Shown: piece after piece, positions 9,885-18,077 of the stretch
Numbering within the stretch: position 1 is the stretch's first letter
Layout of the letters: each line of letters begins with the position of its first letter
Assembly: GCA_031384695.1 (NCBI GenBank)
Contig: JANNAV010000331.1
Span: forward strand, 1-40,603
Reading direction: 5' to 3'
Source of the DNA: JANNAV01 sp031384695
GTDB lineage: Bacteria > Pseudomonadota > Alphaproteobacteria > Rhodobacterales > Rhodobacteraceae
Length of the DNA stretch: 40,603 bases
Translations under genes and position numbers: made by a program
Notes under the pieces: generated by a model
What the model was told of the DNA's origin: nothing
What the model saw: the letters and a program-made list of their open reading frames with translations, nothing else
The model's database searches: none

Positions 9885-10353
9885 CGGCTGTCCAGTCCTG
9901 CCGCAACGCCCGCGCCAGCGCCGGATGCGCGGTGCAGGCAATCTCGGCCAGCCGCCCCTCGCCTTGCAGCGAAAACGCGATCCGCACCGCAGCGTCCGGC
10001 GCAAGGGTGCCCAGCCGGTCCGGCCATTCCACCACACAGATCGCCGCCGCGAACGCCTCGTCAAGCCCCAGTTCCTGCACCTCGCGCGGCCCTGACAGGC
10101 GGTAAAGATCGGCATGCCAGATCTCGACATCAGCCGCATAAGTCTGCACCAAAGTAAAGGTCGGCGATGGCACATCCTCCATCCGGCCCAGCCGCGCCCG
10201 GATCAGCGCGCGCGCGAAATGGCTTTTGCCCGCCCCGATCTGGCCCGCAAGCAGCAGGCAATCCCCCGCCACCAGATGCGGCGCAAACCACGCGCCAAGC
10301 CTTGCGGTGGCCGCCTCATCCGGCAAATACAGGCTGAACACGGGCTCGGACAT
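9877..10353 (-). CDS. tsaE: tRNA t6A modification ATPase TsaE
   Basis: A 158-residue protein from ATG 10353 (MSEPVFSLYLPDE); the earlier in-frame start adds eight unlikely residues. The P-loop reads GQIGAGKSHFARALI, where TsaE usually has GDLGAGKT. SPTFTLVQTY and HADLYRLSGPREV are the switch-like motifs that mark the family, and ICVVEWPDRLG is the C-terminal motif. TsaE works with TsaB, TsaC and TsaD to make threonylcarbamoyl-adenosine at position 37 of ANN-reading tRNAs, which includes tRNA-Thr. It heads the amgK-murU-addBA run. tsaD is also in this window at 20375-21472. Confidence 0.95.
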   Translation of the reverse strand: MSEPVFSLYLPDEAATARLGAWFAPHLVAGDCLLLAGQIGAGKSHFARALIRARLGRMEDVPSPTFTLVQTYAADVEIWHADLYRLSGPREVQELGLDEAFAAAICVVEWPDRLGTLAPDAAVRIAFSLQGEGRLAEIACTAHPALARALRQDWTADG

Positions 10354-10399
10354 CGCCCTTTCTACCCAAAGCCACACCGCCGCTGCAAGACGGCATCTG

Positions 10400-10457
10400 C
10401 GCCCCGCTTCAGGCGCCCCGCTTCAGGCGCTGGGGCCTCAAGCGCTGCAGCCTCAGG
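10400..10457. repeat. Four tandem 14-15 bp units at the end of the PAS gene
   Basis: Two copies of CGCCCCGCTTCAGG (10400-10413 and 10414-10427) are followed by CGCTGGGGCCTCAAG (10428-10442) and CGCTGCAGCCTCAGG (10443-10457). The last unit contains the stop codon of the PAS gene. The mixed 14/15 length means each added 14-base unit shifts the reading frame. On the minus strand a second frame through the repeats reads as an Ala/Pro/Glu-rich stretch (APEAAALEAPAPEA), so the protein end could have been longer before slippage. Confidence 0.8.
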
Positions 10458-12033
10458 CGCTGCGGCGTTCGGAACTGTCGGCAAGCCGGGGCTGGCCCGC
10501 CTCGGTGGGGGCGGCATGCCGGAACAGCGCCATGGTCGAGCCACCGGCAAGCGGCACAAACCGGCAGGCGATCAACCGGCCATCCAGCAGCCGCGCCTCG
10601 GCCCGCCAGGGTTGCCTGTCGCCCACCGTGGCCACGAAATCCTCGATCTCGGCCCAGACCGCACTCGGCGCCGATTGCGCCCGCCAATGGGTGGACAGCG
10701 TCTTGACCGTGCTTTCCTCCAGTGTCGCCGCCGGATCATGGCTCCACATCCGCGCATAGGCGGCATTCGACATCACCATCTGCCCGGCCTGGGTGAACAC
10801 CGCGATGGCCTCTTCGATCTCGTCCACCACCGCCTGCCCCAGTTCCAGATCGGCCCGGTACCGCCGCGTGCGCAGCATCTCGTTCGAGATATCCTCGATC
10901 ATCAGCGCCAGCGCCCCATTCGGGTGCGGCCGCCCGACCACCCGGTAGGTCTGCCCGTCAGGCAGGTTCCAGGTTTCTTCGTAAAGCCCTGATGCCGCCG
11001 CCTTTTCCATCTCAACCAACTGCCGCCGCCAGCCCCGGTAATCCTTCGGCTCGGGGATCATGTTGCGGTCACGCATCGCATCCAACACCGACAGCAGCGA
11101 CGGGCGCAGCGACAGGAAATCCACCGGCAACCCCGTCAAATCCAACAGCGCCGGGTTGAACAACTGCAACTGGCGCTGCTGATCAAAGATCGCAAGCCCG
11201 ATCGGCAGTTGCGCAAAGGTCTTGGTCAGCGTCTGCATGAAATCGCGCAGCGCGGTTTCCGCCTGCACCGCCGCATCGGCCGGCATCGCGAACAACAGCC
11301 GCCCTTCCCCCTCCACCGCGCTGATCAGATCAAACCACGCCACCGGCTGGCCGGGCGAGATGATGCTTTGCCGCTGCCCCGATATCCCCTGAAGCGAGGC
11401 GGTGCGGCCAAACAGCCGTGGCAACGGCCAGCTCAGATCCTGCCCCGTGCCAAGCATCGCCCCGGCGCGCGCCAGATACCCCGCATTGGCCCAGATCACC
11501 TCGTTCATGTTGTTCTCGCGCCATGCAAGGATCGGCGCGCGCGAGATTGTCTCGCGCAGCTTTTCCAACTCGTCCTGCATCGCCCGCTGCGCCATCGGGT
11601 CCGAAGCACCGCCATTGGTGCCAAGCCCGGCCTCGGTCACCGCGATCCGCGTCAAGCCGCCCCGCAGTTCAACCTGCACGAAAATCGGATCCCCCGCCGC
11701 CGATGCGGAAACCAGCGTGATCGTCCCCTCGGCGGGCAGCCGCAGCATCTGCGCCTCGATATCGGGAAAATACGCTGCCAGATAGGCCAGCAGGCGCAGC
11801 CACGGCCCCCCCCGCACCTGACTGGACGCCAGCAGCGCCCGCGCCCCCGGCGTGCTGTCAACCAGTACATCTGCGTCATACAAGAACACCGCCCCAAGAC
11901 TGTTTTCCGCAAAAATGCTGGGCTGCTGCGGCACCGCCCGCACCGAAACCGCATAAACCGTCAGCAACCCGGCCCCCGCCGCAAAGCAGGCCACCGCCAC
12001 CAAAGCCAGCGCGAGCGTCCAATCCACCGACAT
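10453..12033 (-). CDS. Membrane-anchored PAS-domain protein without kinase domain
   Basis: About 526 residues from ATG 12033, which has GGGAGGG at good spacing. Residues about 4-28 form one membrane helix (WTLALALVAVACFAAGAGLL). Three PAS-like segments follow: one from about 40 (ENSLGAVFLYDADVLVDS), one in the middle (APILAWRENNMNEVIWANAGYLARAG) and one near 275 (QLPIGLAIFDQQRQLQLFNPALLDLTG), with a further PAS around DEIEEAIAVFTQAGQMVMSNAAY. It stops right after the last PAS with no DHp or ATPase domain, so it is probably a sensor or an adaptor. It is downstream of regB on the same strand. The 3' end carries tandem repeats that may have changed the C-terminus. Confidence 0.85.
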   Translation of the reverse strand: MSVDWTLALALVAVACFAAGAGLLTVYAVSVRAVPQQPSIFAENSLGAVFLYDADVLVDSTPGARALLASSQVRGGPWLRLLAYLAAYFPDIEAQMLRLPAEGTITLVSASAAGDPIFVQVELRGGLTRIAVTEAGLGTNGGASDPMAQRAMQDELEKLRETISRAPILAWRENNMNEVIWANAGYLARAGAMLGTGQDLSWPLPRLFGRTASLQGISGQRQSIISPGQPVAWFDLISAVEGEGRLLFAMPADAAVQAETALRDFMQTLTKTFAQLPIGLAIFDQQRQLQLFNPALLDLTGLPVDFLSLRPSLLSVLDAMRDRNMIPEPKDYRGWRRQLVEMEKAAASGLYEETWNLPDGQTYRVVGRPHPNGALALMIEDISNEMLRTRRYRADLELGQAVVDEIEEAIAVFTQAGQMVMSNAAYARMWSHDPAATLEESTVKTLSTHWRAQSAPSAVWAEIEDFVATVGDRQPWRAEARLLDGRLIACRFVPLAGGSTMALFRHAAPTEAGQPRLADSSERRSA

Positions 12034-12042
12034 GATCCCTCC

Positions 12043-12061
12043 CAAGGGCAACGCTCCCTTG
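12043..12061 (-). promoter_or_regulatory. Small hairpin just upstream of the PAS gene ribosome site
   Basis: CAAGGG and CCCTTG form a 6-bp perfect inverted repeat with a 7-base loop, ending three bases before the GGGAGGG ribosome site of the gene starting at 12033. In RNA it could limit access to the start. The region 12062-12155 upstream is markedly AT-rich compared with the window and probably holds the promoter. No factor can be named. Confidence 0.35.
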
Positions 12062-12155
12062 TAGATCAACTTAAAGAAGAGATTGTTAATGACAAATTAA
12101 TTCTAAGGTTAACTTTATGGTAAATCGTATTTTCTTTTCTGCCGCAGGTAGAGTT

Positions 12156-13547
12156 TCACTCGAACCGGGCATTCTTCCCCAGGCCTGCCGATGCCGGGGC
12201 GCGCAGAATTGCCGCCGGCCACACCACTTCCACAATCGCACCGCAGCGCTCGGGCCGTTCTTTGGCGGCGAGATACGGATCGGCGGCGTTGGCAAAGGAT
12301 AACTCCGCCCCCGTCCGTTCCAGCAGGGTCTTGGCGATGAACAGGCCAAGGCCCATCCCCTCATACCCCGGGCGCACCTGCAATTCCTGATCCAGGCTGC
12401 GCGCGCGCACAAACGGATCGCCAATCCGGCCAATCACCTGTGCCGGAAACCCCGCCCCGTCATCGACAATGCGGATGCTGATGCTGCTATCGGTCCATTC
12501 GGCATCAATCCAGACGGTGGTGCGGGCAAAATCCACCGCGTTCTGCACCAGATTGCGCAAGCCGTGGATCAATTCGGGCCGCCGCAGCACCTGCGGCTGC
12601 TTCATGTCCGCCACCGCTTCGCTTTGCTGGTTCAGGGTAAACACAAGCACTTTGCCGCGCATGCCATGCGGCTCGGCCGCCTCGCGCAACACCGCCCCGA
12701 TCGGCGCCCGATGCAGATGCAGATCGTCCTTGCCCGCCTTGCCCATGCCGCGCAGGATATCGCGGCACCGGTTGGCCTGATCGAGGATCAGCCGGGCATC
12801 CTCCTGTAACGCCGGATATGCCGCCAACTCGTCGATCAACTCGGTGCTGACCAGCTTGATGGTGGCCAAAGGCGTGCCCATCTCATGCGCCGCCGCCGCC
12901 ACCACGCCCCCCAGATCGGTCAGCTTCTGCTCGCGCGCCAGCGCCATCTGCGTGGCCAGCAGCGCATCCGACATCGAATGCATCTCGGTGGCGATCCGCC
13001 GCGCATAAAGCCCCAGAAAAGCGATCCCGATCACGATGGAAAGCCAGAAGCCGAACTCGAACAACATCGGCAGCCGCAGGATGGTGCCATCGGCCTGCCG
13101 CAGCGGCAGATTGAACAGCGTGGTCAGCGTGATCAGCAGGATCGACGCCGCCCCCAGCGCCACGGTCGAACGCAGTTCCAGCGCGCTGGCCGAAACCAGC
13201 ACCGGCGCCAGGATCAACAGCGCGAAGGGGTTTGTCAGCCCGCCGGTCAGATACAGCAGAAACGAAAGCTGGCTCAGATCGAACAACAAGATCAACAGCG
13301 CCTCGGATTCCGCCAGCCGCTTGTTCTGCGGAAACATGTAAATCGCCACAAGATTGGCAATGATCGCCGCGCCAACCGCCATGTAGCAAAGCCCAAGCGG
13401 CAGTTGCAGGCCAAACCCCTGCTCGCCTACGGTGATCGCCGCAAGCTGCCCCGCAATCGCCATCCAGCGGATCAGGATCAACGTGCGCAGCCGCAGCCAA
13501 TCGCTGCGCTCCGGGCGGAAACTGGCGGGGGCCCCAAGGCTGTGCAT
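12156..13547 (-). CDS. regB: Redox-responsive sensor histidine kinase RegB/PrrB
   Basis: 463 residues from ATG 13547, matching the usual RegB/PrrB length. Six hydrophobic segments lie in residues about 22-182. The quinone-site loop TGGLTNPFALLILAP is near 101-115, the phosphorylated His221 is in AAAAHEMGTPLATIKL, and the redox-active Cys261 is in NRCRDILRGMGKAGKDD. The His-to-Cys distance of 40 equals that between His225 and Cys265 of Rhodobacter capsulatus RegB. The ATPase domain has NLVQNAVDFA, DDGAGFP and GYEGMGLGLFI. It senses quinone and redox state and phosphorylates RegA. It is divergent from senC through an 86-base region. Confidence 0.97.
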   Translation of the reverse strand: MHSLGAPASFRPERSDWLRLRTLILIRWMAIAGQLAAITVGEQGFGLQLPLGLCYMAVGAAIIANLVAIYMFPQNKRLAESEALLILLFDLSQLSFLLYLTGGLTNPFALLILAPVLVSASALELRSTVALGAASILLITLTTLFNLPLRQADGTILRLPMLFEFGFWLSIVIGIAFLGLYARRIATEMHSMSDALLATQMALAREQKLTDLGGVVAAAAHEMGTPLATIKLVSTELIDELAAYPALQEDARLILDQANRCRDILRGMGKAGKDDLHLHRAPIGAVLREAAEPHGMRGKVLVFTLNQQSEAVADMKQPQVLRRPELIHGLRNLVQNAVDFARTTVWIDAEWTDSSISIRIVDDGAGFPAQVIGRIGDPFVRARSLDQELQVRPGYEGMGLGLFIAKTLLERTGAELSFANAADPYLAAKERPERCGAIVEVVWPAAILRAPASAGLGKNARFE

Positions 13548-13570
13548 GACTATCCTGCCTCGCGCTGCGG

Positions 13571-13615
13571 GTTTGCAATTGATAAAGCTGCCGGATTGGC
13601 GGATCAATGGCAAAC
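13571..13615. promoter_or_regulatory. Divergent regB/senC promoter dyad
   Basis: GTTTGCAATTGAT (13571-13583) and ATCAATGGCAAAC (13603-13615) form a 13-bp inverted repeat with one mismatch and a 19-base spacer. Reading right, TTGATA at 13579 and ATCAAT at 13603 can be -35 and -10 hexamers for senC. Reading left, TTGATC and TATCAA occupy the same positions for regB. The implied leaders are about 20 and 25 bases. Two face-to-face overlapping promoters, or an operator covering both, are the likely readings. Confidence 0.55.
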
Positions 13616-13633
13616 ATAGCGCGGGGGCGGGGC

Positions 13634-14242
13634 ATGACAAAGATCTACGCAGGTTTGGCGTCGGTGGCGGTTGCGGCCCTGCTTGGCTACACGGTGCAGG
13701 CGGTGATCAGCAGCCGCGCCAGCGATCTCTACGCCGATTGCCGCAGCGGTGCCGTGGCGGGCGGTGATATCGGCGGGCCCTTCACGCTGGTCGATGAAAC
13801 CGGCGCCAGCGTGACCGATCAGCAGGTGATCACCAAACCGTCGCTGGTGTATTTCGGCTATACCTTCTGCCCCGATGTCTGCCCCCTCGATAATGCCCGC
13901 AATGCCGATGCGGTGGATATCCTGGAGGAAAAAGGTTTCGAGGTGACCCCGCTCTTCATCACCATCGACCCCGAACGCGATACCCCCGCCGTGCTGGCCG
14001 ATTATACCGACAACCTGCACCCCCGCATGATCGGCCTGACTGGCAGCGCCGATCAGATCAGGGCCGCCTCGGCCGCCTATAAAACCTACTACAAAAAGCA
14101 GGATGATGGCGGCGCCTATTATCTGATGGATCACACCACCTTCACCTATCTGGTGGTGCCGGGGCGCGGTTTTGTCGATTTCTTCACCCGTGACGAGACT
14201 GCCGATCAGATGGCCGCGCGCGTCGGCTGCTTTCTAAGCTGA
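13634..14242 (+). CDS. senC: SCO1/SenC copper chaperone
   Basis: 202 residues from ATG 13634 after a GGGGGCGGGG-type ribosome site. Residues about 5-27 form an uncleaved signal anchor. The copper site is visible as Cys79 and Cys83 in YFGYTFCPDVCPL plus His167 in LMDHTTFTYLV. The family delivers copper to the CuA centre of cytochrome oxidases and acts in the periplasm. In Rhodobacter, SenC/PrrC lies between regB and regA exactly as here and links copper or oxidase status to photosynthesis-gene control. Length and motifs are normal. Confidence 0.96.
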   Translation: MTKIYAGLASVAVAALLGYTVQAVISSRASDLYADCRSGAVAGGDIGGPFTLVDETGASVTDQQVITKPSLVYFGYTFCPDVCPLDNARNADAVDILEEKGFEVTPLFITIDPERDTPAVLADYTDNLHPRMIGLTGSADQIRAASAAYKTYYKKQDDGGAYYLMDHTTFTYLVVPGRGFVDFFTRDETADQMAARVGCFLS

Positions 14243-14281
14243 ACCGGTTCCGGATCAGCCGGGGACAATGGCCGCGATTTG

Positions 14282-14305
14282 ACCTATGGGTGTGGCGGCA
14301 TAGGT
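14282..14305 (+). promoter_or_regulatory. Inverted repeat and probable regA promoter
   Basis: ACCTATG (14282-14288) and CATAGGT (14299-14305) form a perfect 7-bp dyad with a 10-base spacer, 35 bases before regA. TTGACC at 14279-14284 overlaps the left arm and is a good -35, while TAGGTT at 14301-14306 is a weak -10 with 16-base spacing. regA could therefore have its own regulated promoter besides read-through from senC. Confidence 0.45.
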
Positions 14306-14339
14306 TCACACTGTCGAACGGACGAAGTGAGGGGCGGAC

Positions 14340-14894
14340 ATGACGGAAGATATTGGTGCCGATCTGGGGCAGGACAGAAGCATCCTGCTGGTGGACGATG
14401 ACGAGGTGTTCGTCAAGCGACTGGCGAAAGCCATGGAAAAACGCGGCTTTGCCCCTGAAACGGCGTCCAGCGTGGCGGCAGGCCGGGCGGTCGCACTGAC
14501 CCGCGCCCCCGCCTATGCGGTGATCGACCTGCGGCTTGAAGACGGCAACGGCCTTGATGTGGTCGAGGTGCTGCGCGACCGCCGCCCCGATTGCCGGATC
14601 GTGGTTTTAACCGGCTACGGTGCGATCGCCACGGCGGTGGCGGCGGTCAAGATCGGCGCGATCGATTATCTTTCCAAACCCGCCGACGCCAACGAGGTGA
14701 TGAACGCCCTGCTGTCGCGCGCCGATGCCCTGCCGCAACCCCCCGACAATCCGATGTCGGCCGACCGCGTGCGCTGGGAACATATCCAGCGCGTCTACGA
14801 GATGTGCGACCGCAATGTTTCCGAAACCGCACGCCGCCTGTCGATGCACCGCCGCACCCTTCAGCGGATTTTAGCAAAGCGCGGCCCAAAGTAA
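14340..14894 (+). CDS. regA: Redox response regulator RegA/PrrA
   Basis: 184 residues, the exact family length. The receiver domain has the acidic pocket LLVDDDEVFVKRL, phospho-acceptor Asp63 in YAVIDLRLEDGNGL, Thr in VVLTGYGA and Lys in DYLSKPAD. A four-proline-type linker (PQPPDNP) leads to a Fis-type helix-turn-helix NVSETARRLSMHRRTLQRILAKR at the C-terminus. RegB phosphorylates it, and it then controls photosynthesis, carbon and nitrogen fixation and respiratory genes. It lies 97 bases after senC and is followed by hvrA. Confidence 0.98.
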   Translation: MTEDIGADLGQDRSILLVDDDEVFVKRLAKAMEKRGFAPETASSVAAGRAVALTRAPAYAVIDLRLEDGNGLDVVEVLRDRRPDCRIVVLTGYGAIATAVAAVKIGAIDYLSKPADANEVMNALLSRADALPQPPDNPMSADRVRWEHIQRVYEMCDRNVSETARRLSMHRRTLQRILAKRGPK

Positions 14895-14963
14895 ATCGCA
14901 ACCCTTGTCAATTTGAACGATTGAGTTTAAGCCGATATGGCAAGCAGGAAAAAGGACACGCTT

Positions 14964-15278
14964 ATGAGCATTAATCTGAACGACATGTCGCTTAAAGAGT
15001 TGCGGGAACTTCAATCTCAGGTAACCAAAGCGATTGGCTCGTTTGAAGATCGCAGAAAGAAAGATGCGATTGCCGCACTGGATGAGCGCGCCCGCGAATT
15101 GGGCTTTTCTCTGGCCGAACTGACAGGTGCCCCGACCGTGCGCAAACGCGCGCCCGCGACGGCAAAATTCGCCAATCCCGCCAACCACTCCGATACCTGG
15201 TCGGGCCGTGGCCGCAAACCGCGCTGGTTCGCCGCCGCAATGGCCGCCGGCAAATCGCCCGCCGATCTGGCGATCTGA
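14964..15278 (+). CDS. hvrA: H-NS-family DNA-binding protein HvrA
   Basis: 104 residues from ATG 14964 (MSINLNDMSLKELREL); an upstream in-frame ATG at 14937 lacks a ribosome site, while AAAGGAC precedes the chosen one. The N-terminal half is a predicted coiled-coil oligomerisation helix. The C-terminal half has ANPANHSDTWSGRGRKPRW, the H-NS DNA-binding motif with its AT-hook-like core. HvrA in Rhodobacter capsulatus is a trans-acting regulator of photosynthesis and nitrogen-fixation genes encoded beside regA. Candidate promoter hexamers (TTGTCA near 14913) lie in the 69-base gap, so independent expression is possible. Confidence 0.95.
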   Translation: MSINLNDMSLKELRELQSQVTKAIGSFEDRRKKDAIAALDERARELGFSLAELTGAPTVRKRAPATAKFANPANHSDTWSGRGRKPRWFAAAMAAGKSPADLAI

Positions 15279-15308
15279 GCTTCTGAAACCGCAGCACTAC
15301 CGCCGGTT

Positions 15309-15902
15309 TCAGGCGATAAACGCCGCCAGCAATTCCCCATGCCGCTGCACGAACGCCGCCCGCACCACTGCGGGCGGTCGCAACCGTATCTCAAGCCCGC
15401 GCAACAGCGCCGTTGCCGGGCGGCCGAAAAACTTGTCGGCCTCCGCCTCACTGAAACCGGCAATCTGCACCGCCTCCAACCAGGCCGAGATCCTGTCCGC
15501 CGATTTGATTGCTTTCTTGATCGGCGCGGGGATCACCGCAGGCAGGCCAAAGCGCAAATGCACCGCCGCCGTCAGCCGCAGGTCCAACTCGCCGTAGCCC
15601 GGCCCCACCGCCGCTTTCACCGGGCTGATCATATCGCCGATCACATATTCCGGCGCATCATGCAACAGCGCCGCCAGCCGCCACTTCGCGGGCTGCTCTG
15701 ATTGGTGGGCGAAAATCTGCTCCACCAGCAACGAATGCTCCGCCACCGAATAGGGCCAGTCGCCGAGCGTCTGCCCGTTCCACCGCGCCACGAACGCCAG
15801 CCCATGCGCGATATCCTCGATCTCGATATCCAACGGTGTCGGGTCCAGCAGGTCCAGCCTGCGGCCCGAAAGCATCCTTTGCCAGGCGCGTGGTTGCTTC
15901 AT
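15309..15902 (-). CDS. HD-domain phosphohydrolase (YfbR-like)
   Basis: 197 residues from ATG 15902, with GGGGAGGG upstream. The HD metal site is visible: His56 in YSVAEHSLLV, His81-Asp82 in AALLHDAPEYVIGD and Asp136 in IKSADRISAW. The layout matches bacterial HD hydrolases related to 5'-deoxynucleotidase YfbR, which dephosphorylate nucleotides. The opening SGRRLDLLDPTP is typical of the alphaproteobacterial branch. It is divergent from ahcY and convergent with hvrA. The true substrate is unknown. Confidence 0.88.
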   Translation of the reverse strand: MKQPRAWQRMLSGRRLDLLDPTPLDIEIEDIAHGLAFVARWNGQTLGDWPYSVAEHSLLVEQIFAHQSEQPAKWRLAALLHDAPEYVIGDMISPVKAAVGPGYGELDLRLTAAVHLRFGLPAVIPAPIKKAIKSADRISAWLEAVQIAGFSEAEADKFFGRPATALLRGLEIRLRPPAVVRAAFVQRHGELLAAFIA

Positions 15903-15946
15903 CCGGCCCTCCCCTTTGCCCGCAGACTATCCAGCTCAGCATGCGG

Positions 15947-15975
15947 TTGTCGAGAACGCGCAACAATGCTATCTG
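15947..15975 (+). promoter_or_regulatory. Candidate ahcY promoter
   Basis: TTGTCG (15947-15952) and TATCTG (15970-15975) are separated by 17 bases. They place the transcript start about 25 bases before the ahcY ATG, leaving room for the AAGGAGA ribosome site but not for a riboswitch. Confidence 0.4.
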
Positions 15976-16007
15976 CCCCGCAATCACAGGGTCAAGGAGA
16001 GCGGCGC

Positions 16008-17408
16008 ATGCCGAAGGATTATATCGTCAAAGACATCGCGCTGGCCGATTTCGGTCGCAAGGAACTCACCATCGCCGAAACCGAAATGCCGGGGCTGATG
16101 GCGCTGCGCGAAGAGTTTGGCGCAGCCAAACCGCTGAAGGGCGCAAGGATCGCGGGCAGCCTGCACATGACGATCCAGACCGCCGCGCTGATCGAAACCC
16201 TGGTGGCTTTGGGTGCCGATGTGCGGTGGGCCTCTTGCAACATCTTCTCCACCCAGGATCACGCGGCGGCGGCAATCGCGGCCTCCGGCACACCAGTTTT
16301 TGCCATCAAGGGTGAAACGCTGGAAGATTACTGGACCTATACCGACATGATATTCCAGTTCGGCGGGGAAGGCGGCACCTGCAACATGATCCTTGATGAT
16401 GGCGGCGATGCCACCATGTACGTGCTGATCGGCGCGCGGGTCGAGGCGGGCGAGGTGGATATCATCGAAGTCCCCACCAGCGACGAAGAAGTTTGCCTGT
16501 TCAACCAGATCAAGAAACGCCTCAAGGCCAGCCCCGGCTGGTTCACCACCCAGCGCGCCGCGATCAAGGGCGTTTCCGAGGAAACCACCACCGGCGTGCA
16601 CCGGCTTTACGAATTGCACAAAAAGGGCCAACTGCCCTTCCCGGCGATCAACGTGAACGATTCCGTCACCAAATCCAAATTCGACAACAAATACGGCTGC
16701 AAGGAATCGCTGGTCGATGGCATCCGCCGCGCCACCGATACCATGATGGCAGGCAAGGTTGCGGTGGTGCTGGGCTACGGCGATGTCGGCAAAGGCTCGG
16801 CGGCCTCGTTGCAAGGGGCCGGTGCCCGCGTCAAGGTCACCGAGGTGGACCCGATCTGCGCCCTGCAAGCCGCGATGGACGGCTTCGAAGTGGTGCTGCT
16901 CGAAGATGTGGTCGACACCGCCGATATCTTCATCACCACCACCGGCAACAAGGACGTGATCCGCATCGAGCATATCCGCGCCATGAAGGATATGGCGATC
17001 GTCGGCAACATCGGCCACTTCGATAACGAGATTCAGGTGGCTGCGCTCCGCAACCACAAATGGACCAACATCAAGGAACAGGTGGACATGATCGAGATGC
17101 CTTCGGGCAGCCGCATCATCCTGCTGTCCGAAGGCCGCCTGCTGAACCTTGGCAATGCCACCGGCCATCCGTCTTTCGTGATGTCGGCCAGCTTTACCAA
17201 TCAGGTGCTGGCGCAGATCGAACTTTGGACCAAGGGTGCCGAGTATCAGCCCGGCGTCTATATCCTGCCCAAGGCGCTGGATGAAAAAGTCGCCCGCCTG
17301 CATCTGAAAAAGATCGGCGTCCGCCTGACCGAGTTGAAAAAGGAACAGGCCGACTATATCGGTGTCAGCATCAACGGCCCGTTCAAATCGGAACATTACC
17401 GCTATTGA
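16008..17408 (+). CDS. ahcY: S-adenosylhomocysteine hydrolase
   Basis: 466 residues from ATG 16008 (MPKDYIVKDIALADFG) after AAGGAGA; the frame is open upstream but that part has no homology-like sequence. SLHMTIQTAALIETL and the substrate region DDGGDATMY are present, as are the NAD site VVLGYGDVGKGSA, the catalytic NVNDSVTKSKFDN with its Lys, and the C-terminal PFKSEHYRY that closes the neighbouring subunit's NAD site. It splits S-adenosylhomocysteine into adenosine and homocysteine, keeping methylation going. ahcY beside reg genes is a known Rhodobacter arrangement. Confidence 0.98.
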   Translation: MPKDYIVKDIALADFGRKELTIAETEMPGLMALREEFGAAKPLKGARIAGSLHMTIQTAALIETLVALGADVRWASCNIFSTQDHAAAAIAASGTPVFAIKGETLEDYWTYTDMIFQFGGEGGTCNMILDDGGDATMYVLIGARVEAGEVDIIEVPTSDEEVCLFNQIKKRLKASPGWFTTQRAAIKGVSEETTTGVHRLYELHKKGQLPFPAINVNDSVTKSKFDNKYGCKESLVDGIRRATDTMMAGKVAVVLGYGDVGKGSAASLQGAGARVKVTEVDPICALQAAMDGFEVVLLEDVVDTADIFITTTGNKDVIRIEHIRAMKDMAIVGNIGHFDNEIQVAALRNHKWTNIKEQVDMIEMPSGSRIILLSEGRLLNLGNATGHPSFVMSASFTNQVLAQIELWTKGAEYQPGVYILPKALDEKVARLHLKKIGVRLTELKKEQADYIGVSINGPFKSEHYRY

Positions 17409-17687
17409 TCCCGTGCTGTCCCGCCGCTCGCCCCATTGCGGGCGGGCGGCTGGGGCGGGCGTTTGGGGCAGGCGGGGCCGAACAGGGCCGTATGCATAGG
17501 CTGTGCATAGAAAGCTGCATGCCCCGGAATACGACGCAGCCCCCGGCGGCAAGCCGCGCCCGGGGGAAAAACGCCCGACAATTCCCTTTGAGCCGCCAAG
17601 GCTTTCGCCTAGGGTAACACCGCCAAACCTACACAACCAAACCAACACAAAATGCAACCTGACAGGGCAAGAACCGGGAGATGCCGA
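17409..17687. other. Intergenic region, no gene seen
   Basis: The first part is very GC-rich with imperfect complementary stretches (CCGCC near 17417 and GGGCGG near 17447) that could form a terminator-like stem after ahcY, though there is no T run. The last part before 17688 is less GC-rich and probably carries the promoter of the DUF2853 gene. No convincing coding frame is present. Confidence 0.5.
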
Positions 17688-18029
17688 ATGAGCAAAAGAG
17701 ATGAGCTGATCGCTAAATATGCCGATGATCTGACGAACAAATGCAAGATGAAGCCCGATATGGCACTGCTGACCAAGGTGACCATCGGCTGCGGCCCGGC
17801 GATCTATAACGCCGACAGCGCCACGGTGGCGGGCTCGGATGCCTCCGAACTGGAAACCGTCAAGAAGAATTTTCTGATGAAAAAGCTCGGCCTCGCCGAC
17901 AGCCCCAAACTGATGGAAGGCATCAACGCCACCATCGACACCTACGGCCGCGCCGACAGAAACAAGTTCCGCGCCGTGATTTATTACATGCTTACCAAGC
18001 ACTTCGGCAAAGAAGCCGTCTACAAGTAA
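17688..18029 (+). CDS. DUF2853 family protein
   Basis: 113 residues from ATG 17688 with GGGAG upstream. The segments LLTKVTIGCGPAIYNADSATV, SELETVKKNFLMKKLGL and YMLTKHFGKEAVY match the conserved core of the small DUF2853 family, which has no established function. The protein is soluble and mostly helical. It stands alone, with its own 5' region and a strong hairpin 18 bases after the stop. Confidence 0.88.
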   Translation: MSKRDELIAKYADDLTNKCKMKPDMALLTKVTIGCGPAIYNADSATVAGSDASELETVKKNFLMKKLGLADSPKLMEGINATIDTYGRADRNKFRAVIYYMLTKHFGKEAVYK

Positions 18030-18047
18030 CCCCGCAAACCGCGGCCC

Positions 18048-18077
18048 CCCAACGCCCGCCAACAGGCGGGCGTTGGG
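18048..18077 (+). terminator. 13-bp perfect hairpin after the DUF2853 gene
   Basis: CCCAACGCCCGCC (18048-18060), loop AACA, GGCGGGCGTTGGG (18065-18077). The stem is perfect and GC-rich and lies 18 bases after the stop, fitting a transcription terminator or an mRNA 3'-end stabiliser. There is no T run, so classic intrinsic termination is not certain. Confidence 0.65.

Noticed and set aside
15903..16007. SAH riboswitch upstream of ahcY
   Set aside because: The 105-base gap has a simple promoter and ribosome site; I see no conserved SAH-aptamer core or the needed stems, and the predicted leader is too short.
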